A model generated the notes under the pieces. That model did not search any database and was not told the origin of the DNA. It saw only the letters and a program-made list of their open reading frames with translations. This document shows, one piece after another, positions 41,693-49,847 of a stretch of 64,000 nt of DNA. The DNA is from UBA1573 sp016794285. Lineage in GTDB: Bacteria; Pseudomonadota; Alphaproteobacteria; Micavibrionales; Micavibrionaceae. The stretch lies in contig JAEUKO010000001.1 of NCBI GenBank assembly GCA_016794285.1, forward strand, positions 18,704 to 82,703, in the 5' to 3' direction. Both the position numbers and the translations under genes were made by a program. Numbering within the stretch: the first letter of the stretch is position 1; each line of letters opens with the position of its first letter.

Positions 41693-43210
41693 TTAACTAT
41701 GCCGTAAGTCCAGATCAGAGAACTTGGTTAGGTTGGGGTCAAAGAATAGTTTGACGATACCAATTGGACCGTGACGCTGTTTGGCTACAATGGTTTCAGC
41801 GATATTTGCGCTTTGTTGTAAACGCTCTGCCCATCCCGCGTAACGGTCATTAAACTTCTCAACTGATTCACTATCGCGCTGTGTGGGAATTTCTCGCGAT
41901 AGGTAATATTCTTCACGGTACACAAACATGACAACGTCAGAGTCCTGTTCAATAGATCCAGATTCTCTCAAATCAGAAAGCATAGGCCGTTTATCTTCGC
42001 GCTGTTCAACCGCCCGCGAAAGCTGGGAGAGAGCCAGAACTGGAACATGAAGCTCCTTGGCCAAGGCTTTGAGCCCTCGCGTGATCTCAGAAATTTCAAT
42101 GACCCGATTGGTTTCGGACTGTCGGGATCCACTTCCTCGCAGGAGTTGTAGGTAATCGACAACAATCATCCCGAGGCCATGCTTGCGCTTCAAACGGCGC
42201 GCTCGCGTTCTGATCGCCGAAATCGATAGAGCTGGTGTGTCGTCAATATAAAGAGGAATATGCGAGAGCGTGTGAGCGGCCTGCGCAAAATCACGAAACT
42301 GTGCTTCGGTGATATTCCCTTTGCGGAGGGCATCTCCTGAAATACCTGATTGTTCGGCTAAAATCCGCATGGTGAGCTGATCGTGTGACATTTCGAGAGA
42401 GAAGAAAGCAACAATTGCGCCTTCTTTTCCCCCACTGAGCGCATAAGCTTTTGCGGCATTGAAAGCCATATTGGTAGCAAGAGCGGTTTTCCCCATCGAA
42501 GGTCTTCCGGCCAAAATCAGAAGGTCGGATTTGTGGAGGCCTCCAAGTTTCTCGTCAATATCTTTAAGACCTGTCGTTACACCTGTGACTTGTCCTTTGC
42601 TGTTAAAAGCGACTTCTGCCAGTTCAATTGCTTTGACAATCGAATCGCGCAGCGTAACAAAACTGGTGTTGCTTTCTCCGGTTTCCGCCATTGAGAACAG
42701 GCGGGCTTCGGCATCTTCGATAGTGTCTTGGGCATCCCGCTCAAGATTATGGATGAAGGATTCGTTGACCACATCATTGCCGAACGAAATAAGTTCACGG
42801 CGTAGGTGGAGATCGAAGATGGTGCGGGCGTAATCTTCAACATTCACGACACTCATAACACTGCCTGCGAGGTCGGCAAGATAGGCCGCCCCTCCCACTT
42901 GTTCCAAGTCTTGGTCTTTTTCGAAATAGGATTTGAGTGTCACAGGCGAGGCGGTTTGACCCCGATCAATCAGAACCTGTAAAGCCTGGTAAATGCGCTG
43001 GTGGGCAGGGGCAAAGAAAAATTCTGGTTTTAGAAAATCGCCGATTTTCTCATAGGCCCGATTGTCAACCAGTACCGTGCCGAGCAGACATTGTTCCGCT
43101 TCTAGATTCTGAGGGAGAGAACGATAGAGATTTTCCTCTTTCGGTGTGGAAAGAGAAACGGGAGAGGAGGAAGAAAATCCAGTTTTTTTGAGTTCTGATG
43201 TTTGAGCCAT
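41693..43210 (-). CDS. dnaB: Replicative DNA helicase
   Basis: A 505-residue hexameric RecA-fold 5'-3' helicase that unwinds DNA at the replication fork. The N-terminal domain (EAEQCLLGTVLVDN) is followed by Walker A GRPSMGKTALA, the catalytic strand FFSLEMSHDQLTMR and Walker B IVVDYLQLL, then loop motifs SQLSRAVEQREDKRPMLSDLRESGSIEQDSD. The N-terminal tail (first 30 residues) is Ser/Pro-rich. It probably heads the dnaB-alr operon, and lies downstream of the rplI terminator. Confidence 0.96.
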   Translation of the reverse strand: MAQTSELKKTGFSSSSPVSLSTPKEENLYRSLPQNLEAEQCLLGTVLVDNRAYEKIGDFLKPEFFFAPAHQRIYQALQVLIDRGQTASPVTLKSYFEKDQDLEQVGGAAYLADLAGSVMSVVNVEDYARTIFDLHLRRELISFGNDVVNESFIHNLERDAQDTIEDAEARLFSMAETGESNTSFVTLRDSIVKAIELAEVAFNSKGQVTGVTTGLKDIDEKLGGLHKSDLLILAGRPSMGKTALATNMAFNAAKAYALSGGKEGAIVAFFSLEMSHDQLTMRILAEQSGISGDALRKGNITEAQFRDFAQAAHTLSHIPLYIDDTPALSISAIRTRARRLKRKHGLGMIVVDYLQLLRGSGSRQSETNRVIEISEITRGLKALAKELHVPVLALSQLSRAVEQREDKRPMLSDLRESGSIEQDSDVVMFVYREEYYLSREIPTQRDSESVEKFNDRYAGWAERLQQSANIAETIVAKQRHGPIGIVKLFFDPNLTKFSDLDLRHS

Positions 43211-43284
43211 GAAAGCAAACTAGCAGAAGAAAAAGCAGCTTGCCACAATCCTGTTGCTTCAGACCTGTGGAAAACGGGGACAAT

Positions 43285-43315
43285 AAAAAAACCGCCCACA
43301 AGGGGCGGTTTTTTT
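43285..43315 (-). terminator. Intrinsic terminator after rplI
   Basis: A 13-bp stem, A7-CCGCCC with GGGCGG-T7, flanks a 5-nt loop. It ends the rpsF-rpsR-rplI transcript before dnaB and is symmetrical on both strands. Confidence 0.88.
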
Positions 43316-43342
43316 AGAATGTAAGCTTCATACGCTGAGTTG

Positions 43343-43936
43343 TTAAGCAGCGGTTTCTTCTTCAACTGCTGGCGTTTCAACTGCAGGGGCAGCAGCCTTG
43401 GCGGAAGGGGCTGGTTTACGATCATCATCGCGATAATTGACGATAACGGCTTTTCCAGTTTTTTCCTGAGTTTTGGCTTCTTCTTCTGAACGTGCAATGT
43501 TCAGGGTGAGGGAAACCTTGACTTCAGGGTGCAAGGATAGATTAACTTGGAACAAGCCAATCGACTTGAATGCCGTGTTCATCAGAACCTGATTGCGGGT
43601 GATGGCAATCTTGGCAGAGGATTCAATTGCATCGGCAATATCACGCGAAGAAACTGATCCGTATAGGTGACCAGATTCTGCTGCTTGACGAATGATGACA
43701 ACTTTAAGGCCGTCAAGTTTTTTCGCGACTTTGTCCGCGTCTGCTTTACGCTCAAGGTTTTGGGCCTCAAGGATTTTGCGTTGAGCTTCAAAGAAAGAAA
43801 TATTTTCTTTCGTGGCACGAAGAGCTTTGCGTTGAGGCAAGAGGAAGTTACGGGCGTACCCGGGCTTCACTTTTACCACATCGCCCATCTGGCCGAGTTT
43901 TTCAACACGTTCCAGTAAAATGATTTCTGTAGGCAT
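43343..43936 (-). CDS. rplI: 50S ribosomal protein L9
   Basis: A 197-residue L9. The N-terminal domain MPTEIILLERVEKLGQMGDVVKVKPGYARNFLLPQRKA contains the rRNA-binding signature. A connecting helix and a C-terminal domain with GHLYGSVSSRDIADAI follow. A C-terminal extension of about 45 residues, rich in Ala, Pro and Glu, is common in alphaproteobacteria. It is the third gene of rpsF-rpsR-rplI, 24 nt after rpsR. Confidence 0.96.
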   Translation of the reverse strand: MPTEIILLERVEKLGQMGDVVKVKPGYARNFLLPQRKALRATKENISFFEAQRKILEAQNLERKADADKVAKKLDGLKVVIIRQAAESGHLYGSVSSRDIADAIESSAKIAITRNQVLMNTAFKSIGLFQVNLSLHPEVKVSLTLNIARSEEEAKTQEKTGKAVIVNYRDDDRKPAPSAKAAAPAVETPAVEEETAA

Positions 43937-43960
43937 ATTCTTGATCCTTTCCCTACTAAA

Positions 43961-44257
43961 CTATTCGCCCATCGAAGATGAACGACGGGGGTTGTCGTTT
44001 TCAATCCGAACATAAGGCAGCAAAGCCATGTACCGCGCTTGCTTGATGGCGGTGGCGAGAACACGCTGTTTCTTTTGGGAAACGTAGGTGATCCGGCTTG
44101 GCATGATCTTGCCGCGTTCGGAAATGAAACGGCCCAGCATCCGAATATTTTTCCAGTCAATAGCTGGAGAGTTCGGGCCGCTGAATGGGCAGGTTTTACG
44201 ACGTTTGAAGAAAGATTTTTTTGCAGGTGCTTGTGTTTGTGCTTGTGCTTCAGACAT
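43961..44257 (-). CDS. rpsR: 30S ribosomal protein S18
   Basis: A 98-residue S18 starting MSEAQAQTQAPAKKSFFKRRKTCPFSG. The conserved core IDWKNIRMLGRFISERGKIMPSRITYVSQKKQRVLATAIKQARYMALLPYV is split here only for description and is normal. The ATG at 44257 lies 1 nt after the rpsF stop. The frame is open further upstream, but that sequence is rpsF in another frame. Confidence 0.95.
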   Translation of the reverse strand: MSEAQAQTQAPAKKSFFKRRKTCPFSGPNSPAIDWKNIRMLGRFISERGKIMPSRITYVSQKKQRVLATAIKQARYMALLPYVRIENDNPRRSSSMGE

Positions 44258-44258
44258 T

Positions 44259-44618
44259 TTAGGCAGCCTCCTCATCCATAAAGCGGTCAGAGTCATTGTT
44301 TTTGTCGATAATCGCGGATGGGCCCTTGCTTGGCTCTTCCAGACGGACTGACATATAACGGACAATATTTTCGTTAATGCGCATTTGCCGTTCCATTTCG
44401 AGAAGGGCGGGAGCATTCACATCAAATTCAATCAAGGTATAGTGACCTTTGCGGGCCCGATTGATCCGGTACGCAAAGTTTCGCAAACCCCATTGCTCCG
44501 TTTTCAGGATGGTGCCGCCAGCTTGGGTCAGAATATCACAGAACTGGGTGGTCATGGTCTCAACTTGAGCCGCGCCAAGGTCCTGCCGTGTAATGAACAC
44601 AGTTTCGTATAAAGGCAT
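44259..44618 (-). CDS. rpsF: 30S ribosomal protein S6
   Basis: A 119-residue S6. It has MPLYETVFITRQDLGAAQVE and YRINRARKGHYTLIEFD, both typical. It binds 16S rRNA together with S18, encoded immediately downstream. The ATG at 44618 has AAAGGAG about 7 nt upstream; an in-frame extension to 44645 is not needed. It is the first gene of the rpsF-rpsR-rplI operon. Confidence 0.95.
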   Translation of the reverse strand: MPLYETVFITRQDLGAAQVETMTTQFCDILTQAGGTILKTEQWGLRNFAYRINRARKGHYTLIEFDVNAPALLEMERQMRINENIVRYMSVRLEEPSKGPSAIIDKNNDSDRFMDEEAA

Positions 44619-44741
44619 ATTGATCTCCTTTCGGGTTCGCCCCACCTAAAATCTTGTGGGAGAAGCTGGCACCCGCCTTAAGGGCGACAGCAAGGTTGCT
44701 TTAAGAGGCACATAAAGACAGGACAGGCGCACAAAATCAAG

Positions 44742-44772
44742 AAAAAAATGCCCCAAATCGCTTTGGGGCATT
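44742..44772 (-). terminator. Intrinsic terminator of the small hypothetical gene
   Basis: An 11-bp stem AATGCCCCAAA/TTTGGGGCATT with a TCGC loop is followed on the minus strand by a T7 run. It lies 28 nt after the stop codon of the 98-residue gene. Confidence 0.85.
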
Positions 44773-44799
44773 GAAAGGGACGTAAGGGAAAGATTAAGC

Positions 44800-45096
44800 T
44801 CAATACGCGTTGGTATTGGCGTGAATGGTTAAAAACCTGGCCATGACGTAAGTCCAGTCTTTCTGCGGGTCTTCTGAGGAGTATTTCCGCGAAGCGCGGC
44901 GCAAAAGCCCCTCAAGGCGACGTTCGCTCATATCAGGTTGATTGAGCGATTGCCTCAATCTGTTGAGGGAGACGTGGCAGCAATAACTGGCGTAATCAAC
45001 GTTTGGGGCCCCCCCTGCTTCTACCAAAGTGGTGTAGGCCGTGCTGTTCTCATCTAGGACTGAGCGGATATTTTGGTGTATGACTGAGCAACTCAT
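44800..45096 (-). CDS. Hypothetical 98-residue protein
   Basis: It starts MSCSVIHQNIRSVLDEN, with a strong AGGAGGAGACC ahead of the ATG at 45096. The protein is helical and soluble, with a Cys-Cys pair in DYASYCCHVSLNRL and a basic middle (ERRLEGLLRRASRKYS). I do not recognise a family. It has its own terminator, so it is an independent transcript between rpsF and fabD. Confidence 0.7.
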   Translation of the reverse strand: MSCSVIHQNIRSVLDENSTAYTTLVEAGGAPNVDYASYCCHVSLNRLRQSLNQPDMSERRLEGLLRRASRKYSSEDPQKDWTYVMARFLTIHANTNAY

Positions 45097-45408
45097 GGTC
45101 TCCTCCTTGTGGTTCGGGATGGTTATCACGGGCCTCTAATTCCTTCCGTTTCTATGTTTCTTTCTTGCTTTGGCTGGATGCCGACCGCAAGAAAAATACG
45201 TTTCTTAATTTTCAGGTAACATATATATAGCTTATTTTTTAAGCTGTTGCAAATTAGCAACATCTAATACGATACGTTTCGAAAGGGTGCGGTGCGGGAA
45301 CGTCTTGATTAATTTGTGGTTTTGCTCCGATTTGCCATTATTTGGTGATTGCACTTTTTGCCCTCTTGAGGCCAAATCCGAAGCTAAACCAAAACGAATC
45401 GAGAAAAA
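45097..45408. other. Intergenic region upstream of fabD
   Basis: This 312-bp divergent region is AT-rich between about 45180 and 45270. It holds small palindromes, for example AGCTTA..TAAGCT near 45230-45246 and TTGCAAATTAGCAA at 45247-45260, which could be operator-like. No gene, known riboswitch or clear promoter was identified. Confidence 0.45.
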
Positions 45409-46362
45409 ATGCGTGCATTTGTATTCCCCGGTCAGGGATCGCAGTTCATCGGAATGGGAAAAGATTTAGCTGAGTCCTTTAAGGAGGCTCGCGAAACTTT
45501 TCAAGAAGTGGACGAAGCTTTGGGCCAAAACCTCTTCAAGTTGATGACCGAAGGGGCCGAAACTGACCTTAATCTGACTGAGAATACCCAGCCTGCCTTG
45601 ATGGCGGTATCAATGGCTGTTGTGCGCGTTCTTGAAAAGCAGGGCGGCATTGATTTGGCCAAAATGGTTTCCTTTGTTGCTGGACATTCTCTGGGCGAAT
45701 ATTCCGCTTTGACGGCTGCGGGTTCTTTTGATTTGGCTACGGCAGCACGACTTTTAAGGTTGCGCGGGGCGGCTATGCAAAAAGCTGTTCCTGTTGGGGT
45801 AGGGGCGATGGCTGCAATCTTGGGACTTGATTTTGATGACGTGAAAAAAATCACTGAAGACGCTATGGGGCAGGTGACAGCCGGAGAGAGTGTCGAATCA
45901 GCAAACGATAATTCGCCCGGGCAAGTCGTTGTGAGTGGTCATGCGGGAGCTGTGGCAATTGCTATGCAGTTGGCAACAGAGCGCGGGGCTAAACGTGCTT
46001 TGATTCTTCCGGTTAGTGCTCCGTTTCACTGTCAGTTGATGGCTCCTGCGGCGAAAACAATGGGCGAGGCATTGTCTGCAACGCTGATTTCTCCACCTTG
46101 CGTGCCGCTTGTGGCCAATGTCACGGCCTCTGCCGCCCACGACCCGATTGTGATTCGTGAGCTTCTTGTGAAACAAATCACGGGAACCGTGCGGTGGCGC
46201 GAGTCGGTTATGTGGATGAAGGAACAGGGCGTCTCGGAAATGATTGAGCTGGGAGCAGGAAAGGTTCTGTCCGGCCTCATCAAGCGGATTGAAAAAGATG
46301 TGGTGACTGAGAGCGTTGGTACACCGGAACAAGTAGAAATGTTGATTGAGAAACTAAAATAA
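45409..46362 (+). CDS. fabD: Malonyl-CoA:ACP transacylase
   Basis: A 317-residue enzyme that loads malonyl groups onto ACP for fatty acid elongation. It has FPGQGSQFIGMG at the N-terminus, the nucleophile Ser94 in GHSLGEYSAL and the catalytic His in SAPFHCQLM. It is followed by fabG after 15 nt. A GAG-containing stretch precedes the ATG, though the Shine-Dalgarno is weak. Confidence 0.95.
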   Translation: MRAFVFPGQGSQFIGMGKDLAESFKEARETFQEVDEALGQNLFKLMTEGAETDLNLTENTQPALMAVSMAVVRVLEKQGGIDLAKMVSFVAGHSLGEYSALTAAGSFDLATAARLLRLRGAAMQKAVPVGVGAMAAILGLDFDDVKKITEDAMGQVTAGESVESANDNSPGQVVVSGHAGAVAIAMQLATERGAKRALILPVSAPFHCQLMAPAAKTMGEALSATLISPPCVPLVANVTASAAHDPIVIRELLVKQITGTVRWRESVMWMKEQGVSEMIELGAGKVLSGLIKRIEKDVVTESVGTPEQVEMLIEKLK

Positions 46363-46377
46363 CAGAAAAGAGAAAAA

Positions 46378-47118
46378 ATGATGTTCAGTTTGACGGGAAA
46401 AGCAGCTTTGGTTACCGGAGCAACAGGCGGTATTGGCGAGGCCATTGCTCGTGCTCTTCACGCACAAGGTGCGCGTGTGGGTATTTCGGGCCGTAATGTT
46501 GATAAACTGAACGCTCTTGCGGCAGATTTGGGAGAGCGTGCCTTTGTTATTCCGGCAGATTTGGCAAACCCCGAAGCTGTGGAAGCGCTGGTTCTAGAAG
46601 CGGAGAAAAGCCTTGGCCAGATTGACATTCTGGTGAACAATGCGGGCCTTACCCGTGACAACCTCTCTATGCGTATGAAAGATGAAGAATGGAACGAGGT
46701 GGTTGCGGTTAATATGACGGCTACGTTTCGTCTTGCCAAGGCTGTTCAACGGGGCATGATGAAACGTCGCTGGGGCCGTATTATCAACATTGCATCAGTT
46801 GTCGGAGTCATGGGCAATCCGGGCCAGTGCAACTATGTGGCATCCAAGGCCGGTATGATTGGTTGGTCCAAGGCAATGGCACAGGAGATTGCTAGTCGCA
46901 ATATTACTGTCAATTGTGTTGCCCCGGGCTTTATTGCAACTAGCATGACAGAGGTTTTGACTGAAGATCAAAAGACAAAAATTTCATCAACCATTCCGAT
47001 GGGGCGCATGGGAGCTGCTGGGGATATTGCCGCTGCGGTTACCTATTTGGCCAGTGAAGAGGCCGGCTACGTCACCGGCGCAACGCTTCACGTTAACGGC
47101 GGCATGGCGATGATTTGA
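46378..47118 (+). CDS. fabG: 3-oxoacyl-ACP reductase
   Basis: A 246-residue short-chain dehydrogenase that reduces beta-ketoacyl-ACP with NADPH. The TGATGGIGEAIA cofactor loop, NNAGLTRDN, catalytic Ser in INIASVVG and YVASK (Tyr, Lys) are all present. It lies directly after fabD. The stop overlaps the start of the following HAD gene (TGATG), so the usual next gene acpP is displaced to 53090. Confidence 0.95.
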   Translation: MMFSLTGKAALVTGATGGIGEAIARALHAQGARVGISGRNVDKLNALAADLGERAFVIPADLANPEAVEALVLEAEKSLGQIDILVNNAGLTRDNLSMRMKDEEWNEVVAVNMTATFRLAKAVQRGMMKRRWGRIINIASVVGVMGNPGQCNYVASKAGMIGWSKAMAQEIASRNITVNCVAPGFIATSMTEVLTEDQKTKISSTIPMGRMGAAGDIAAAVTYLASEEAGYVTGATLHVNGGMAMI

Positions 47119-47807
47119 TGGCTTATGATCTGATTATTTTTGATTGTGACGGAACTTTGAGTGACTCTGAGTATCTCAATAACAAAGCAGTTTCCGAGGT
47201 TCTTTTTGATCTGGGGTATTCGCAATATACAATCGAATATTGTTTTAAGAATTACGTTGGAAGAACCACGCAGGCTATTCGGGAAAGTGTGGAGGCAGAA
47301 AACGGAACTAAGTTGCCGGAATCTTTTGTTGATCTCTTTATTACGAAAGTTAATGTTCTTCAGGCCGAGCTTCTGAAACCGACTCCAAATTCGGTTGCGG
47401 CGGTAGAAAGTCTAGCCGGAGATTTTCGTGTTTGTGTTGCCTCAAACGGGGAGCCCGAACTTGTGGAGAGTTCAGTAAGAGCGATTGGCCTTGGCTCCGT
47501 CTTTTCGCCCGATCAAATCTTTACCAAGGAGCTCGTGGAGCGGGGGAAACCGGCACCGGATCTCTTTTTGTATGCGGCAGCGCGGATGGGAGTTTCTCCA
47601 GAAAAAACAATCGTGATTGAAGATACTCCCACGGGGGCAAAGGCAGGACTGGCTGCCGGAATGTACGTCATTGGTTATACAGGTGTTTCTCATGCGCCGG
47701 AGGTTACAGAAAAGGAACTGAAAACCCTTGGGGTTCCGTCAGTTTTCTCGTCATGGTCTGAGATTGTAGATCATATACTGTCTTTACAACGGGTTGTGAT
47801 CGCATAG
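47118..47807 (+). CDS. HAD-family hydrolase, beta-phosphoglucomutase-like
   Basis: A 229-residue HAD phosphatase with motif I DCDGTLSDSE, motif II VASNG, Lys in ERGKPAPD and motif IV VIEDTPTGAKAG. The capped subfamily IA layout fits phosphosugar phosphatases or mutases (YieH/GPH type). The start overlaps the fabG stop by 1 nt, so it is read as a tail of the fabD-fabG transcript. It is the second of three HAD genes in the window. Confidence 0.88.
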   Translation: MAYDLIIFDCDGTLSDSEYLNNKAVSEVLFDLGYSQYTIEYCFKNYVGRTTQAIRESVEAENGTKLPESFVDLFITKVNVLQAELLKPTPNSVAAVESLAGDFRVCVASNGEPELVESSVRAIGLGSVFSPDQIFTKELVERGKPAPDLFLYAAARMGVSPEKTIVIEDTPTGAKAGLAAGMYVIGYTGVSHAPEVTEKELKTLGVPSVFSSWSEIVDHILSLQRVVIA

Positions 47808-47834
47808 ACAAAGGGCCGGAAGAGGCTTTATAAT
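47805..47834 (+). promoter_or_regulatory. Sigma-70 promoter for algH
   Basis: TAGACA (47805-47810), an 18-bp spacer and a perfect TATAAT (47829-47834) lie 33 nt before the algH start. Confidence 0.6.
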
Positions 47835-47866
47835 GCGCGTAAAGACTTCCAAAGAAATGATACGCG

Positions 47867-48430
47867 ATGAAGGATTTTTATCTCACTGGTCAACTTTTAC
47901 TTGCAGCACCTTCAATCGCCGATCCTCGCTTTGCGAGGGCGGTCGTTCTGGTTTGTTCACATACGGAAGAAGGGGCGATGGGTTTGGTCCTCTCTCACCC
48001 AGTTACAGACCTGACTTTGGGAAAAATTCTCAAGGAAATGAATATTCCTTCGAATGAGAGGACTCCACTCGATTTGCCGATTTTGAGTGGAGGTCCGATG
48101 GATACCGGACGTGGGTTTTTGCTGCATACTTTAGACTTCGAAGAGCCTGACACGCTTAAGGTCTTGGATCGTTTTGGAGTAACGGGAACGCTCGAAGCCC
48201 TGCGTGACGTGGCGACAGGAAAGGGGCCACAAGATCTGCTTTTTATTCTTGGCTATTCTGGATGGGGGGCTGGGCAATTAGAGCAAGAACTACAGGAGAA
48301 TGCGTGGCTGGTAACCTCTGCTGACCATGATTTGATTTTTTCTACCCCGACAGGGGACAAGTGGGACCGCGCTTTTGCGCGTTTGGGGGTTGACCCATTG
48401 TTACTCTCTGCGCAGAGCGGCCACGCTTAG
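47867..48430 (+). CDS. YqgE/AlgH family protein (UPF0301)
   Basis: A 187-residue protein with the family features FYLTGQLLLAAPSIADPRFARAVVLVCSHTEEGAMG, split in two strands, then LSGGPMDTGRGFLLH and GYSGWGAGQLEQEL. The family's molecular role is unknown; AlgH was linked to alginate regulation. The TAG stop (48428-48430) is formed by the TA of a TTA target duplication plus the first G of the second 145-bp element. The pre-insertion sequence would also have read TAG. Confidence 0.9.
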   Translation: MKDFYLTGQLLLAAPSIADPRFARAVVLVCSHTEEGAMGLVLSHPVTDLTLGKILKEMNIPSNERTPLDLPILSGGPMDTGRGFLLHTLDFEEPDTLKVLDRFGVTGTLEALRDVATGKGPQDLLFILGYSGWGAGQLEQELQENAWLVTSADHDLIFSTPTGDKWDRAFARLGVDPLLLSAQSGHA

Positions 48431-48574
48431 TGTCCGTCCATAAAGTTTCCATCTATGGACTGTAAATGTTGGTTTCCTGCGCTTCCGTTGCTCAAGTACC
48501 CTGATGTACGTTCCGCTACGGTTCTCGGAAATCCGCCATTTTCGTCACATATCTGGAGCTTTCTGGATGGACAC
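48430..48574. mobile_element. 145-bp MITE-like fold-back element, copy 2
   Basis: The same length as the copy at 13074-13218 and about 95% identical to it. The ends are GTGTCCGTCCATAAAG and CTTTCTGGATGGACAC, with an imperfectly palindromic interior. It is flanked by 3-bp direct repeats TTA (48427-48429 and 48575-48577). It sits precisely between the stop codons of algH (+) and the M16 gene (-). Without it the two stops would abut (TAG then TCA). No coding capacity. Confidence 0.85.
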
Positions 48575-48578
48575 TTAG

Positions 48579-49838
48579 TCACGCTGCAAGTTTTTGGCAC
48601 AGATCATCGTAACAAATCAAATTTTTAAGAGGACCTATGCCAGCGAGGGTAGGTTGGGATGTAAAGACATCTTGTGCAAGCAGGGAAACATCCTCTGGAG
48701 TAACAGCATCAATTTTAGCTACCATTTCTTCGACAGAAAAAGGCTTGCCGAAATTGATAACATGACGGGCTTGTTGGTCTGCGCGGGTCATCATTTTTTC
48801 TCTCGCCATTAAAACACCTGCTTTGATTTGAGTCTTGGCGCGATTTAGCTCCGAAGTAGTCACGTGATCCATGACAGATTTTAATTCGTCTAGAATGACA
48901 GGCATCATTTGAGGTAATAAGTCTGGCCCTGTTCCTGCATAAATTCCGAAAAGGCCGTCATCATGGAAAGAATCCTGAAAAGACTGTATCGAGTAAACAA
49001 GCCCCCGTTTTTCTCGAACTTCCTGATAAAGTCTTGAAGATGCCCCTCCGCCCAGCAAGGCAGAGAGCAAGCGAATGGCCGGATAGTGGGGATTTTTACG
49101 GGCAACGCCTTTGAAGCCTAAAATCAGATGAACCTGTTCTGTGGGGCGTTCGCACAGGCTGGGGCGCGGATTATAATGAGCTGGAACGTAGGGTTTGCTG
49201 GTGCCTTGCGGCAGGTGGTCAAAGCGGCTGGTTACTTTTTCTACGAAATTCGTGTGATCTATGGGCCCTGCTGCCGAGACAACCAGATTTTGGGCGGTGT
49301 AGTGGTGAGAGGTATAGTCCATCAGGCTTTTGCGTTTCATTCCTGAAATAATGCTGCTTGTACCAAGGCCTGATGCCCCCAAGGATTGGTTGGGGTAAGC
49401 GGCTTCTTGGAAGTGGTCATGGACCAGTTGATCTGGGTCATCTTCGTACATTTTGATTTCTTGAAGAATCACACCGCGTTCGCGTTCGACCTCGTCTTCG
49501 GGCATAGTGGAGTTTTGAATCATGTCGGCAAGAACACCAAGAGCAAGGTCCATATCTTCCTTGAGAAGGTGAGTGTAGTAAGCCGTCATCTCCCGTCCGG
49601 TATAGGCGTTCATATGCCCGCCAACATCCTCGATGACTTCGGCAATTTTCTGGGCGGACATTGTTGGTGTTCCTTTGAACATCATGTGTTCCACCATGTG
49701 AGCCACCCCATTTTCTAAGAGGTTTTCGTGGCGCGTTCCAACGGCAGCCCAGACTCCAAGGGCAACGCTTTCCATGGACTCTACCTTGTCGGTTACGATA
49801 CGAAGGCCGCTGGGCAGGGTGGTCATGGCGATTGGCAT
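48579..49838 (-). CDS. M16 metallopeptidase, mitochondrial processing peptidase-like
   Basis: A 419-residue cytoplasmic M16B peptidase without a signal peptide. The zinc motif HxxEH is HMVEH (His47, Glu50, His51), with the distal Glu in ERGVILQEIKMYEDDPD. The glycine-rich loop LLGGGASSRLYQEVREKRGLVYS is present. It is the closest type to the mitochondrial MPP beta ancestor. It lies 9 nt downstream of thrC, the usual alphaproteobacterial thrC-M16 pair. The two other M16 proteins in the window are exported. Confidence 0.93.
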   Translation of the reverse strand: MPIAMTTLPSGLRIVTDKVESMESVALGVWAAVGTRHENLLENGVAHMVEHMMFKGTPTMSAQKIAEVIEDVGGHMNAYTGREMTAYYTHLLKEDMDLALGVLADMIQNSTMPEDEVERERGVILQEIKMYEDDPDQLVHDHFQEAAYPNQSLGASGLGTSSIISGMKRKSLMDYTSHHYTAQNLVVSAAGPIDHTNFVEKVTSRFDHLPQGTSKPYVPAHYNPRPSLCERPTEQVHLILGFKGVARKNPHYPAIRLLSALLGGGASSRLYQEVREKRGLVYSIQSFQDSFHDDGLFGIYAGTGPDLLPQMMPVILDELKSVMDHVTTSELNRAKTQIKAGVLMAREKMMTRADQQARHVINFGKPFSVEEMVAKIDAVTPEDVSLLAQDVFTSQPTLAGIGPLKNLICYDDLCQKLAA

Positions 49839-49847
49839 TTTGTTATC

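Noticed and set aside
45287..45469. 60-codon + strand frame upstream of fabD
   Set aside because: It overlaps the fabD start in another frame and has no domain or clear ribosome-binding site.
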